Assembly (NCBI GenBank): GCA_026770025.1 | Contig: JAMXDE010000018.1 | Location: 1,054,001-1,118,000, forward strand | DNA: 64,000 nt | Direction of reading: 5' to 3' | From: Craspedostauros australis | Taxonomy: Eukaryota > Bacillariophyta > Bacillariophyceae > Mastogloiales > Achnanthaceae | Shown here: positions 39,590 to 50,066 of the stretch, piece after piece | How the letters are laid out: each line of letters starts with the position of its first letter | Position numbering within the stretch: position 1 is the first letter of the stretch | Made by a program: the position numbers and the translations under genes | The notes under the pieces: model-generated | Databases searched by the model: none | Told to the model about the DNA's origin: nothing | The model's input: the letters and a program-made list of their open reading frames with translations, nothing else

Positions 39590-42500
39590 ATGGACGAACT
39601 TGCCAACGAAATACTGCAATCCAGCGGCGTCAAGCCATCGCAAGATGAGACCTTGTCACCGATGGATCAGCTCGAGGCGTGGTTGGATCTTCCAGAAGCC
39701 TCCGCAGCGACGATGACGTTCGATCTTGATCCAGTCCTATTGACAACATCCATGGAGGATTGCGCCCCGCTGCCAGATGAAGCGTATCAGAAACTGGGCG
39801 ACATGCTGTGCGCGGTTTGGAAACCAAAAGATACCAAGCTGCATCACATCAACACTCTCATCGATCAGCATTGGGATGATCCCTTGGAGCAGGCCGATCT
39901 GTACGCGGCCATGGATGCCGTGCGTGCAACCCGAATGGTGCGGCATTGGATGGATCTCAACATTCAAGGCAGCAACAGTATCACCAACATGGATGCCGCC
40001 GTTCCAGCATCCGAGCAACAAGCAGAGATGGAGACGAATGAAGGCAACGCTGAAACAAACGAAGAAAGATTCAAAGGCGACAACGAACATGATACCCTGT
40101 CGACCAAGCTACTGGCTGTCACGACAGAAACCGACGGGCATGCGCTGCAACCGCTGATATCGGCGCTGTACTATCACATCGAGCAGCTCCCGCAATTGCA
40201 AACCCAGATCCATCTGTACTCGCAATCCTTGACGAAGCCGGGTGCATTGAAGACGAAAGCACAAGCAAGCTCAACGCCAACGGCCACAAATAGCATGCCA
40301 TCCTCCACCCGGACAACGGGCCTCGATTCGCAGGCTGCAATATCCCGAATGGGACAGTATGCCACAGTGCAGCGCATAAGAGACCGCCTTCTGAAGCAAT
40401 GGGACGAGCACACGACTCGCTTGGAAAGCATCATCGGGGAATGGTACGAAAGCCAACCCAGCAACATTCGCACACAGTGCCGATCACACTTGGGTAGAGT
40501 GTTCGCGTCCTTCCTCGCGTCTTCCGGTGCTGGCGGCATACGCACGGAAAACACGACTTCGAGCGGAGTGCAGATCACACTGCGCGTTCTGCTGCGAATC
40601 CTCAAGGGCATGGACAGGATCGACAAGCGCTCCTGCGATCACCTTCTCGTCAATCATCTCATCCCGCTGCACAAGCCCAATTCGATGGTGTTGTGGCGTG
40701 ATCAGGTCTGTTTGCTGGAGCTGTACCACGAACCGCTCGTGCAATGCATCGCGACGTTGCTGCAAAAACGACCAGCATGGATCCAAGCGGTGATCGCGGC
40801 GCTGTTGGACACCGACATTTGGCCAAAGAGCAGTAGCAATACGCCCAAGCTGGTTCTGCTCCTGCATGAAGTCGATACCTACATTGGGATCATGTCAACC
40901 GACGATGGGACATTTCAGAGGGATGCCCTGGGCACGGCGCTCGTACCCCTGTTGACGACGCTGGGTCGTTGCATGGCATCGGAACATTCCCGATTAGCCG
41001 AGCGGGCCTTGACGTTCTTCAAGAACAAATCCTTCCAGACGTTGGTTGAACTCAACTTTCAACAGTCCATCTACATCCTGCTTCCCTTCTTGATCCGCAA
41101 CGAGCCATCCTGGAACCCGACCGTGCGCAAGATGACCTACAATGTACTGAAGCACTTTGAAGATCATGATGCTGAGATGTTCTTCTCCACATGTGATCGG
41201 GTGTTCCGCAACAAGGTCGAAGATGTGCGCTTGGCCAATGGTGATTCCACAGTGCACAACACCGTTGGAGGCGCCGGCATCAGCGCTAGCCCCAGCAGCA
41301 CAAACGGCACGAAGAAAGGACGAGCCGTGCAGATGTCGACCAGCGATCCCAACGCTCCCTCCGTCTCGGACTTCTCACTCAAGGCGGGTATGGGCAATTG
41401 GAAGCCAACAGCGTTGCCGAAATCGTCGCATACATCACAACAGCTGCCAAAGGCGAACTTGACGCCGCCACCCTCGAAACAGTTTCCGAAACCGCCATCT
41501 CGCAGTGGTGGAGGGGCAACTCCCCCTCTCACCGTCACTGGTGTAGCACCGTGGGCGATAAACCGTCAGCAGCAAAAACTGCCGGGATCGTCACGTGCTG
41601 GTGTCGCTGCATCCATGCCAAAGGGCTTGGGACGCACAGCAACGAAGGCACCGCCACTCACGGTGACGGGAGTTGCTCCGTGGGCGATCAAGAGGAATGC
41701 CTCACCGCTGAAGCAACCGCGCACGGACAAGGCGGTCTGCATTTCGTCTGGGAACGAGGCGAGCGGACACAGTAACGATGATGTCAGCCCATCGCAACGT
41801 ACTGGACGTGACCACGTCAAGGACTACATGACGAAGATCAAGCCTTTGCAAGAAAAGAATGGATCCTCGCCATGGGCCAAAGCCCAAATGGCTGAAAGTC
41901 CCACATTGCTGCCCAACCTCAAGTTCCATGATCTGGTGTTCGGTCACGAGCTCGGGCATGGAGCATTCGGTTCCGTCAAGTATGCCCGCCTGATCAACAA
42001 GACCAAGACACGCTCGCATTGGGCAGAGTATGCGATCAAGGTTGTCTCCACCGAGAAAATCAAAGAGCTGGGCTATGAACGATCTGTACAACGAGAAATC
42101 TCCGTTCTGAGAATCTTCTCACATCCCGGCATCGCGCGTCTCATCTCCTCCTTCCGGTTCAAGGAGGGGGTCTACCTCCTGCTGGAGTACGCCAATGGAG
42201 GCGACTTGCACTCCTTGTTGCGTAAGAATGGATCCTTGGACGAAGAATCCACGCGGTTTGTGGTGGGTGAGATTGTGGCTGCCATCTCCAGCATCCACGA
42301 GTTGGGATTCGTGTTCGGTGATCTGAAACCCGAGAATGTGGTCATCACTGAGACGGGGCACATCAAGTTGACCGATTTTGGAGGATGCCGCCCTATCACA
42401 GCGGAGGCAAAGAGGAAGGTCGCGTCGAGCTCCAAGAACCTGCTGCAAGATATTCGCGATGGTGGCTGGAAGTCCTCCTTCCAGAAACAAACAGCGGCAG

Positions 42501-43297
42501 TCAGCAGCTCATTCCAAGGCAATGGCAAAAATGATCATGACGAGGATGCTGGTTGGGGAAGTGGCAGCGCAAACCACAATGGAGATGATGCCGACGGCCA
42601 TGGAGATTCCATCCCGAAAGGTGAAGTGGCTACAAATGAAGAGGAAGAGGAAGAAGAAGAAGATCATCGCATCGAGGGAACCACAGCCTACCTCCCGCCG
42701 GAAGTGGTACTTGGCGGGATTCCGACGCTATCGGCGGATTCGTGGGCGTTGGGTTGCGTGCTGTTCCAGTGCCTCGCCGGCCGGCCACCGATCCTGGAGG
42801 ATGATGATGAGGCCACGAAGCACAGGATCGTCACATTTGATTCCAATTTCGACACGCCGCATACACCTCAGCACAGCCTATTCGGCGACGAGCACTCGTC
42901 ATCGATATCATCCGTTGCGCAGAAACTCATCTTATGTCTATTGCACAAAATCCCGTCCAACCGGCCTGGCATGCCGCAGGTCGCACGTGACGCCTTCTTT
43001 GAGCAGGTGGACGTCTATGACTTGCATCGACAGAAGCCGCCTGTGTTGGATGTTGGTGAAGTTGCGCCCGTGCCCGATGCGCAATGGTCAAGGCGTCAAT
43101 TCAGCTCCATCTGGGCGCCGCAGCCGAAGGCGTACGATATTGGAACAGCGCCGAAGCAGCGGCAGAAGCATTCGCTGATTCCCACGCATCCGATTGCGGA
43201 AGGCGGCGAGAGAGGTGCTCTGTTTTCCACGGCGATACTCCGCTGCCAGAACGGCGAAGTACGTCACATCTCAGAGCTCCTGCCGCTCCCGTCGTAG
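39590..43297 (+). CDS. PP2A B56-like regulatory domain fused to a protein kinase, 1,235 aa
   Basis: One uninterrupted ORF, start chosen at ATG 39590 (MDELANEILQSSG); sequence upstream is not protein-like. Residues about 297-541 resemble the HEAT-like PP2A B'/B56 subunit: LLVNHLIPLHKPNSM, EPLVQCIATLLQKRPAW, PKLVLLLHEVDTYI, ASEHSRLAERALTFFKNK, SWNPTVRKMTYNVLKHFED. A Ser/Pro linker holds two copies of PPLTVTGVAPWAI. Residues about 779-1170 are an AGC-like kinase: GHGAFGSVKYA (Gly loop), YAIKVV (Lys), FVFGDLKPENVVI (HRD becomes F-G-D), LTDFGGCRP (DFG), a ~90-residue acidic activation-segment insert, then GTTAYLPPEVVLGG and DSWALGCVLFQCLAGRPPI. Catalytic Lys, Asp and DFG Asp are all present, so it is probably active. 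B56 recruits PP2A to substrates, so one chain may join kinase and phosphatase targeting. Confidence 0.8.
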   Translation: MDELANEILQSSGVKPSQDETLSPMDQLEAWLDLPEASAATMTFDLDPVLLTTSMEDCAPLPDEAYQKLGDMLCAVWKPKDTKLHHINTLIDQHWDDPLEQADLYAAMDAVRATRMVRHWMDLNIQGSNSITNMDAAVPASEQQAEMETNEGNAETNEERFKGDNEHDTLSTKLLAVTTETDGHALQPLISALYYHIEQLPQLQTQIHLYSQSLTKPGALKTKAQASSTPTATNSMPSSTRTTGLDSQAAISRMGQYATVQRIRDRLLKQWDEHTTRLESIIGEWYESQPSNIRTQCRSHLGRVFASFLASSGAGGIRTENTTSSGVQITLRVLLRILKGMDRIDKRSCDHLLVNHLIPLHKPNSMVLWRDQVCLLELYHEPLVQCIATLLQKRPAWIQAVIAALLDTDIWPKSSSNTPKLVLLLHEVDTYIGIMSTDDGTFQRDALGTALVPLLTTLGRCMASEHSRLAERALTFFKNKSFQTLVELNFQQSIYILLPFLIRNEPSWNPTVRKMTYNVLKHFEDHDAEMFFSTCDRVFRNKVEDVRLANGDSTVHNTVGGAGISASPSSTNGTKKGRAVQMSTSDPNAPSVSDFSLKAGMGNWKPTALPKSSHTSQQLPKANLTPPPSKQFPKPPSRSGGGATPPLTVTGVAPWAINRQQQKLPGSSRAGVAASMPKGLGRTATKAPPLTVTGVAPWAIKRNASPLKQPRTDKAVCISSGNEASGHSNDDVSPSQRTGRDHVKDYMTKIKPLQEKNGSSPWAKAQMAESPTLLPNLKFHDLVFGHELGHGAFGSVKYARLINKTKTRSHWAEYAIKVVSTEKIKELGYERSVQREISVLRIFSHPGIARLISSFRFKEGVYLLLEYANGGDLHSLLRKNGSLDEESTRFVVGEIVAAISSIHELGFVFGDLKPENVVITETGHIKLTDFGGCRPITAEAKRKVASSSKNLLQDIRDGGWKSSFQKQTAAVSSSFQGNGKNDHDEDAGWGSGSANHNGDDADGHGDSIPKGEVATNEEEEEEEEDHRIEGTTAYLPPEVVLGGIPTLSADSWALGCVLFQCLAGRPPILEDDDEATKHRIVTFDSNFDTPHTPQHSLFGDEHSSSISSVAQKLILCLLHKIPSNRPGMPQVARDAFFEQVDVYDLHRQKPPVLDVGEVAPVPDAQWSRRQFSSIWAPQPKAYDIGTAPKQRQKHSLIPTHPIAEGGERGALFSTAILRCQNGEVRHISELLPLPS

Positions 43298-43762
43298 AAT
43301 GCGATGGCTCATCATCACGTTGATGGGCGACACGGCAGCTTTGATTCTCTTGCGCTCATTCATGGAAGGCGGTGGGGGTGGAAACGAAAAGCTGCACTCA
43401 TGCTCGAACAGAGTAAAGTAGAACAGAGTAGTCTCTGCACGAGTACATAGCAGTCGCATGGAACTGCTCTGCGATTCAAAACAGTGTGAATTCGTCATTG
43501 AAGATGTTATGGATATATTTATGTGGACGTACAACATGTAATTGGTGAACATTTGCGGCATCGATCACGATCTCGATGCTTGTATGGTACGAGTGCGTAC
43601 GGTGCTTGTATCATGCACAGCAGTAGCGGGTGCATCCTATTCGTACATGCGCTTTGCTTTGACTTGTTGTGCCATGTCGGTTGCTGTTATGCTTTGTACC
43701 ATACATCGCGTTGTGAATTTGGTGAACTGAGACGGGTAGTCTGATGAATGCAACAAAGCTCT

Positions 43763-44434
43763 TCACTCCAACACAATCTCTTCAAATGACGCTGTGTCGC
43801 GGACCTTGACGGAATCATCCTGATCCGTACCGTCGTCATCGCCGTCGTGGTCGTCATCATCGTCATCGTCCATCAATGATGACAGCTGGTGGTGGATGAA
43901 GCCTTGCCCAGATTGCAAATGGCCTTGTGTTTCGGTGACAGAATCTCGCGAATCTCTCCGAGGTCGTTGTGCGTTGAACATCCGTCGTGGATACACCAAT
44001 TCACCTGGTGAGCTGTAGCTGTGTGATACGGCGCCACATCGTTCCCCTGCATCGGTATGCCGGCGTGTGTTCCCGCCGTAGCTACCGCTGCTGCTCTCAG
44101 ATGCCAAGGACGTGGCGCTGCCATTGGCTTTCCCCTTGACCCGCATTAGCTCGCTGCGTCTATGGTCCACGCGTCCGGCCTCGGATAGTGGAGCGGGCCG
44201 TACCTTGGCATAGTATGTTCCCCCGGTCTGCTCAAACTGCTTCTCCTCTTCGTACCGTTGCTGCATATCGAACAGACGATTGCGGTCCCATTCCTCGCGG
44301 ATTGCCCGGCGGATGGATTCCTCGTGGTCCTGCTGCCGCTGTTTCTCTTCCTGCATCTGATAGTAGCAGCACATGCCGTTCATCATGGCGCTGGAAGCCA
44401 GGTTAATGTAGCACAGTGCGTCCGTCAAAACCAT
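43763..44434 (-). CDS. Hypothetical protein with N-terminal hydrophobic and coiled-coil segments
   Basis: 223 aa from ATG 44434. Residues 1-25 are hydrophobic with several Cys (ALCYINLASSAMMNGMCCYY). A charged coiled coil (EEKQRQQDHEESIRRAIREE) follows, then a Ser/Gly-rich middle and an acidic tail (LMDDDDDDDHDGDDDGTDQD) ending SFEEIVLE. No known domain. The composition suggests a membrane-anchored or scaffold protein. Function unknown. Confidence 0.55.
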   Translation of the reverse strand: MVLTDALCYINLASSAMMNGMCCYYQMQEEKQRQQDHEESIRRAIREEWDRNRLFDMQQRYEEEKQFEQTGGTYYAKVRPAPLSEAGRVDHRRSELMRVKGKANGSATSLASESSSGSYGGNTRRHTDAGERCGAVSHSYSSPGELVYPRRMFNAQRPRRDSRDSVTETQGHLQSGQGFIHHQLSSLMDDDDDDDHDGDDDGTDQDDSVKVRDTASFEEIVLE

Positions 44435-45780
44435 GATGTTGCTGTTGAGTATCGAAGCTGCTGTTGATGATGCTGACGGTTGCGATTGTGTTTGTGACTG
44501 CGATGGTTTTCAAGTGTTGTCGATTGTCGATTTATGACAGATAGGATTTTGGATTGATTTGTTCGACGTTACCAGGAGCAACTTTCCAACAGTTGTTGTT
44601 GTTGTTGTTGTTGTTGTGATAATGATGGTGTTAACAGTGGTTGTCGATGAGTGTTGATTCCATGTATTGCGCTCTGCAGCACTTGGATCGCAGCAAGTGC
44701 GACGCGTCCGATGCGTTCGGAAACTTGGAACTGTTGTTGCGATCGCAACGTTGTCCCCGACACGATACGTTGACGATGTTGACAATGTCGGAAGGGCAGG
44801 CCTGGTCGGTTGGGATGCTTGCGTTGGTGCCGTCGTCTCTCTATGTGATGTGTGTGTGGGACGATGGTTCAAATCGATGCGACGATCAGTGCGCATCCAA
44901 TTCTGAGCAGTGACGATGTTGCGGCACGCTGTGGCGATGTTGTGACGACGAAGGCTGTGACGCTTCCTTGCCGACCGATGGGATGCCCTTGGTGTGTCAA
45001 AAGATGAACACAACGACGGCCCCAATTAGAGAAGTGACGGCTGATGGACAATCGGCACGACAGCCATTTCGGAACTGCGATGTCTCTTTGGATCAAACTC
45101 ACCTTTCCGTTCCGATGTCCATGTCCATGTCGATGTCGATGATCAAGCGAGAGGAGAAGAATGTGACGAAGTGTCGGAGGGAGGCGCATTCGGAGTGCTT
45201 TGTTCGCTGAGACCGTTTTGTGATCCCATTTTCATTCGTGGAGGGTTCGGCACGCTCGCGATCAGACTGAATGTGACAATGTGTGTCGCAGAAAGACATT
45301 CATGTGACGTTGGAGGAGCGCGACGAACACAGTTTCACGATTTGAAGTGTCAATAGTCGAAGTAATCGAAGATACCCCAAACCCGTGCTTGTGCACGACT
45401 GGATGTGCACGTATGGGAAGACAAGAGAGAAAAACGAAGCGCAAACCGAGAAATCGTCAGAAACGCAACCTCCATCTTGTTGATGCCTCGCGTGCGCAAC
45501 TACACAACTTCGTGAGGACCAAGGTACTACTATGGCAGCGAGAGCAGCAGGAGCAGGAGCAGGTGCAGGTTGCCTGGAGGTTTCGACAGCCTCCTTCTCA
45601 CAAACCCAACAGCGACACACCTGCAAAACAACAACCGCAACGACAGTGGAAGCAACACATCAGAATCAAGAGCGTTTCCGCTTCACTCAATTCGCTTCAC
45701 TTCACTTCACCGCAACATCAACATCAACATCAACCTTTCATACTCGCACGCGTCGACGCACACACGCACAACACAACACA
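44435..45780. other. Divergent intergenic region with (GTT)n tract
   Basis: Separates two head-to-head genes. A (GTT)n run lies at 44592-44617 and a (CGATGT)-like run near 45115-45140. Overlapping ORFs on both strands lack domains. The last ~250 bp before 45781 are CA- and AACA-rich like other 5' leaders here. Confidence 0.35.
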
Positions 45781-47244
45781 ATGCCTCTTCCATCCGCACA
45801 CTCCATCACAGCAGCTGCCGTCCCAAGCATCGGCAATGGGTCTACCAAGGCCGTTCGCAACAGCATGCACGGTGCGATGATGGCAGCGACGCAAGCGATG
45901 AAGGAGGGGAAGCTCAACATGACAGGCGATACTTTGCGCGTGGCGCCGCAAGATCCAGGAGACGAGCTGTGGAAATGGGTGCAGCCACTGCTGTCTTCTG
46001 GTGGGCATATCCTGGGAGCGCCTAAGGGCGAGGACAGCGCAGAGGCGGAGGTGCTCAAGATGGGAATCCGCATCGTCAACCAAATCTTCCAAGGGAAAGC
46101 CTTCGAAGCCAAACGGCCAGAGCATGCCATCCCGGTGCTTTGCGTTCTGGCAACCACGTTGCAGGAGGATCAGTCCGCGCTCTCGAAACGGATGAGCAAC
46201 GAGCTACGTCGCGTTTTGCGCTTCGCCAGCGAGCCACCGTTGGACATCAACTTGGGCATCGACTACGATGAGATGTACAAGAACAACGTCAAGTACCCAT
46301 GGCTGAAGGAAGCTCTTGACAAGGTCGACATGAACGAGCTGCTTGAAAATCGAGACAGCGCGCCCAGCTGGAAGACGATCAAGCGATCCTTCCCGCAGGG
46401 CGACTGCAGCAACAAAAGGGCGCGCTTCATCCGCCGTGCGATGATGTCGCTGTGGCCCAAGAAGCGCAACAAGATGCACGTCAAGTCTTTGCAGCACGAG
46501 TGCTTCAATCCCATCCCAAGCGGACATCCTCTGGGAGACTACGTGCTGCGTTGCTGGTCGCATCGCACCAGCTCCATCTCCTCGCGCTTGCCACGCACGC
46601 CACCGGCCCTGGTGTTGGAGTGCCTCGACGCGCTGGGATTGCGCAAGGGAACCATCAGCGACGATGTGCTGCGCGCAGGGGTCATGCGCAAGTTCAACGT
46701 GTTCCAGGAGTGGGTGCGCCTGCAGCACGGACACTACGACTCCAACCCGTCGAAATGGAGCGACACGCTGAGCAAGTTCGCGACCAACATCAATCCATCC
46801 GTGCGACGGTACAACGATATGGTCGGACGGATCGAGTTGATGGAGGCCACGTCGTTCGTGCCTGGTGATCTTGCGCCAGAGATGTACGGAAGCAACACGG
46901 CCACTGGGTACTTCTTCTTGGGACAAGGAATGTACTACAGCTACTCCAGCGCGTGGCGGCGCGACGCGTACGCCGCGTACGTTCAGGGGAGGTTGCCACC
47001 TGCCGTCAACGCGTTGGACGGCATGGATAAGGAGCGGATCGTAAACACCATCAGCGTGAGGGACGCGCACATTGGTGGAAGGGAGTTGTTGAATGCACTT
47101 GACAAGTTGGGGATCAAGGAGCTCCAGTTCACAAAGTTCCTGCGCCAGTATTACTGGTCTGGAGCATTCCTTACCATCAACCTCACCAAGGCCAACAGCA
47201 AGCAGGCAGACGGCCAGGAGGGCGAGGACTGGGAGATGGTGTGA
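45781..47244 (+). CDS. Unrecognised conserved-looking protein, 487 aa
   Basis: Start at ATG 45781 after a CA-rich leader; the ORF is open from 45532 but that part is low-complexity. The protein is globular throughout: MHGAMMAATQAMKEGKLN near the N-terminus, a helical block (PEHAIPVLCVLATTLQEDQS), a basic stretch (RARFIRRAMMSLWPKKRNKM), and a Tyr-rich segment (GYFFLGQGMYYSYSSAWRRD). No catalytic motif, signal peptide or membrane span was recognised. Single exon, ends GEDWEMV then TGA. I do not know the family. Confidence 0.65.
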   Translation: MPLPSAHSITAAAVPSIGNGSTKAVRNSMHGAMMAATQAMKEGKLNMTGDTLRVAPQDPGDELWKWVQPLLSSGGHILGAPKGEDSAEAEVLKMGIRIVNQIFQGKAFEAKRPEHAIPVLCVLATTLQEDQSALSKRMSNELRRVLRFASEPPLDINLGIDYDEMYKNNVKYPWLKEALDKVDMNELLENRDSAPSWKTIKRSFPQGDCSNKRARFIRRAMMSLWPKKRNKMHVKSLQHECFNPIPSGHPLGDYVLRCWSHRTSSISSRLPRTPPALVLECLDALGLRKGTISDDVLRAGVMRKFNVFQEWVRLQHGHYDSNPSKWSDTLSKFATNINPSVRRYNDMVGRIELMEATSFVPGDLAPEMYGSNTATGYFFLGQGMYYSYSSAWRRDAYAAYVQGRLPPAVNALDGMDKERIVNTISVRDAHIGGRELLNALDKLGIKELQFTKFLRQYYWSGAFLTINLTKANSKQADGQEGEDWEMV

Positions 47245-47665
47245 GCAAATATTGTAGACTAGATTAGAGCAGAGAAGAGTACGCTAAGAAAGTACCACAG
47301 GCTATGCTCACAGCCGGCACGCTGGAGGAATCGCATATCCAGAGAATATGAACAACAAAGGGAACCAACAAACCACTACATGCGCTGCTGCATTGAGCAT
47401 CTTCATAGGCCAACACACTTGCACAATGATTCCACGTTCGCACATGTCATATAATAGAATGTAGGTATAATTCATAAAACATTGAGAATATCGACCCACA
47501 CTGCATGATCGAATTGAGTGCAGTACTCTACTACGCCGTACTCCATTTTGCTCGCTGGTTTCATTGTGGCTCATGCTGAGAGGGGCAATGTCCTTGGGTA
47601 GCGACAATACTTCTGCACGAGTAGACTACGCAGTCTTGCTCGTACCTGCGCGATCCACCGCTCCC

Positions 47666-49388
47666 TCAAAGCTCTTCGGCCTCTTCGTCTTCTCCAGTGT
47701 GCACCATATGCACTCGCGGCGCTTTGATCGTCCAGAATTGGTCATGCGGCTTGGACTGCACGGTGAACTCGGCGAACGCCTTGTTCTTGTAGGAGTGCGT
47801 GTGCGCCTTGAAGCGATGGAACTCGAACGTGTTCAGACCGAAGGTGGCGCCAGCATCCAGCATCCCATTGTCCCTGCCTTCCCAGCTGATGTGCACCGGC
47901 TCATCCAAAGTGTTCTTGACACGCAGCGTCCGCGCTTCACCCGTTTTAATGTCACCATAGCGCTGACGATTCCAAATCCAAATATTCGCTCCCCATTTGA
48001 TGCCCTTGATGACAGGGCAGGCGCCATGCAAGGACATTGGATCGATGCGCCCATCCGGCGTGATGCTGTAGAACAACGCGGCTGTTCCGGTGCTGGGTGG
48101 CACCGCCAACTTCTTGTGGCACTCCTTCGTCATGTGAAGTTCGCGGCTTCCTTGTCGGAACATGTCGAGTTCGTATTCGGCAGGGATGGTTGGATTGCGA
48201 CTGTAGACGTTTGGAAACACTGTGCAGCCACCTTCTTCCACCTCATTCAAGTACATGAAGACTGTTGGGAGGCGTGCGACAGGGGTGATGACAACGGTGA
48301 CCACGACAACGATGGTACGAGTATGGATTGTGAGTTAAAAGGGTCCCGCAAAACATGAAAAAAAGATAAATGTGGAGAATGAAGTGACGTCGTGGTATGA
48401 GTATGGAGTAGCCACATTCATGCGCGTAACACATACGCGTAACACACCCGCGATTGCACCATATTGTACCATACGACAAGCAATCCCATGTCGACGATGC
48501 CCAAAATTACAATGATAGCGCCCCACAGACAATGCACGTACCAGTTGCAAATCGATTGCTGCCTCCAGAGTACGGGTTGAAATCGAAGTCATCATCCTGG
48601 ATCTTGTCGAAGTAATCCGGATGGGAGTTGTAGAATTGACCGGGCGAGTAGCGCACAATCTGGAGACCGTCGATCTGACCGGCATTCTCTACGATGCCCG
48701 TCAGGTTGAAGGAACGCGAGATCATCTTCTTGGCCATCTCGCTCTTGGAATCCCAGGCATTCTCGCTGGTGCGGCCGTTTTCCAAATGCGCTCCATTGTT
48801 GGCCCTGTCCTTGGAGTTTCCGACGGTGCTTCGTTTGATGGCTTTGTCACCCGTAAACGACAACGCGGTGTCGATCAAGGTCTGGGCCTCGTCGGGCGTG
48901 AACATATTGTGCACCTTGAACACTCTGGGGCTATCGCTGAGACTCTCAATGACGATGGGCTTGTTCTCGTCGAGCGGCGTCAGCGCCTTGTGGCTGACTG
49001 TCTGGTTGTGGCCGTACTCGATGAACGGCCACACGAACTCCAATCCCTCCGCCACCAGGTACACGCGTCGGTTGATCCCATCTTGCGGCAGGAGCTGATC
49101 GTAGGACTCGATGCGCTCACCATCCTCACGGAAGGCCTTGGTCGCGACCACGCTGCCTTCCGGGTAGGAGTACTTGGAGACGACGATGTGCTTGCTCATC
49201 TCCACGGCGAAGAGCTCGCCAGCCGAGGCCCCGTCCTCATCGTCTGATGGGATGACGGGGAATTCGGATCGCTCCAAAGTGATTTCCACCGAACCAGCGG
49301 AAGCGCCATTGTCGAACAGCTGAAACGTGGCTGCCGTGGAGCATCGCACGACCGATGCCAGCACCAGGATCAACGAACGCGCAAACAT
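47666..49388 (-). CDS. Prolyl 4-hydroxylase-like 2OG/Fe(II) dioxygenase (2 exons)
   Basis: Exon 1 49388-48542 and exon 2 48261-47666 (intron GTACGT...CAACAG, 280 bp) join to 480 aa through RFAT-VFMYLNEVEEGG. Residues 1-19 are a signal peptide (MFARSLILVLASVVRCSTA). The P4H core has FNLTG..., the Fe ligands in YNSHPDYFD (His and Asp about residues 255/257), LNEVEEGGCTVFPN, and SLHGACPVIKGIKW with distal His361 and 2-oxoglutarate-binding Lys371. A beta-rich C-terminal extension of about 95 residues (TLRVKNTLDEPVHISWEG, ATFGLNTFEFHRFKAHTHSY) is extra to the family core. Likely hydroxylates Pro in secretory-pathway or wall proteins. Confidence 0.85.
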
Positions 49389-50066
49389 CTTCCCTCTTTT
49401 GCCTGCGCTTGTTTGCTTGTGGATGGATGGATGGATGGACAACTCTTCGCGCACTGGTACGCCAGAATGGAGAGGGTGGTTTGCTTGTGTGGTGGGGTGC
49501 GTTGATGGCTCCGCCTGTTTTTGGGTCGAACAGAGTCGCAAGGAAGAACCAAGCGAGAGAGCCGTCCCGTGCGGATTGGCAATGACCGCTGTTTGCAGAG
49601 GAGCCGTTGTTGTTGTTAGTGTTGGTAACTGCGACGACTGTGCGTGGTTGAGTCCAACGGATGAGAATGGTTTTTCCGTTCGCATTTGGCTTCGGGTTCT
49701 GATGTGCAGGTAGTCCAACGAGTCAAACCACGAACCTGTCTTGGACGAAACGGTCGGAAACAATCGAGTAGAATGAACCAAGAAATCTAGAGAGAGAGGG
49801 AACGCGACAGGGAGGCACTGCTGAAGGAGGACTGCCATTGAAGCAGATCGCAGTCGTAGAGTACTCGCACCATAGCACTTGTTACGAGATGCAAACAACT
49901 TATGACATGTACATTTGTTGTGCTTCTAAACCTGGATTATTCGTCGTATCCATTGTTGGAATCACGCGGTACGTAGAATTGCATCTCTTGCTCATCTGGT
50001 GCTTCAAACTTTTCCAATCATGATCGTGCTCGTGTTTGTGCTGGTATTTGTTGAAGCAGATTCGAT

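Noticed and set aside
46204..47070. 288-aa ORF antisense to the 487-aa protein
   Set aside because: Shadow of a GC-rich coding region; composition is His/Arg/Val-rich without a fold.
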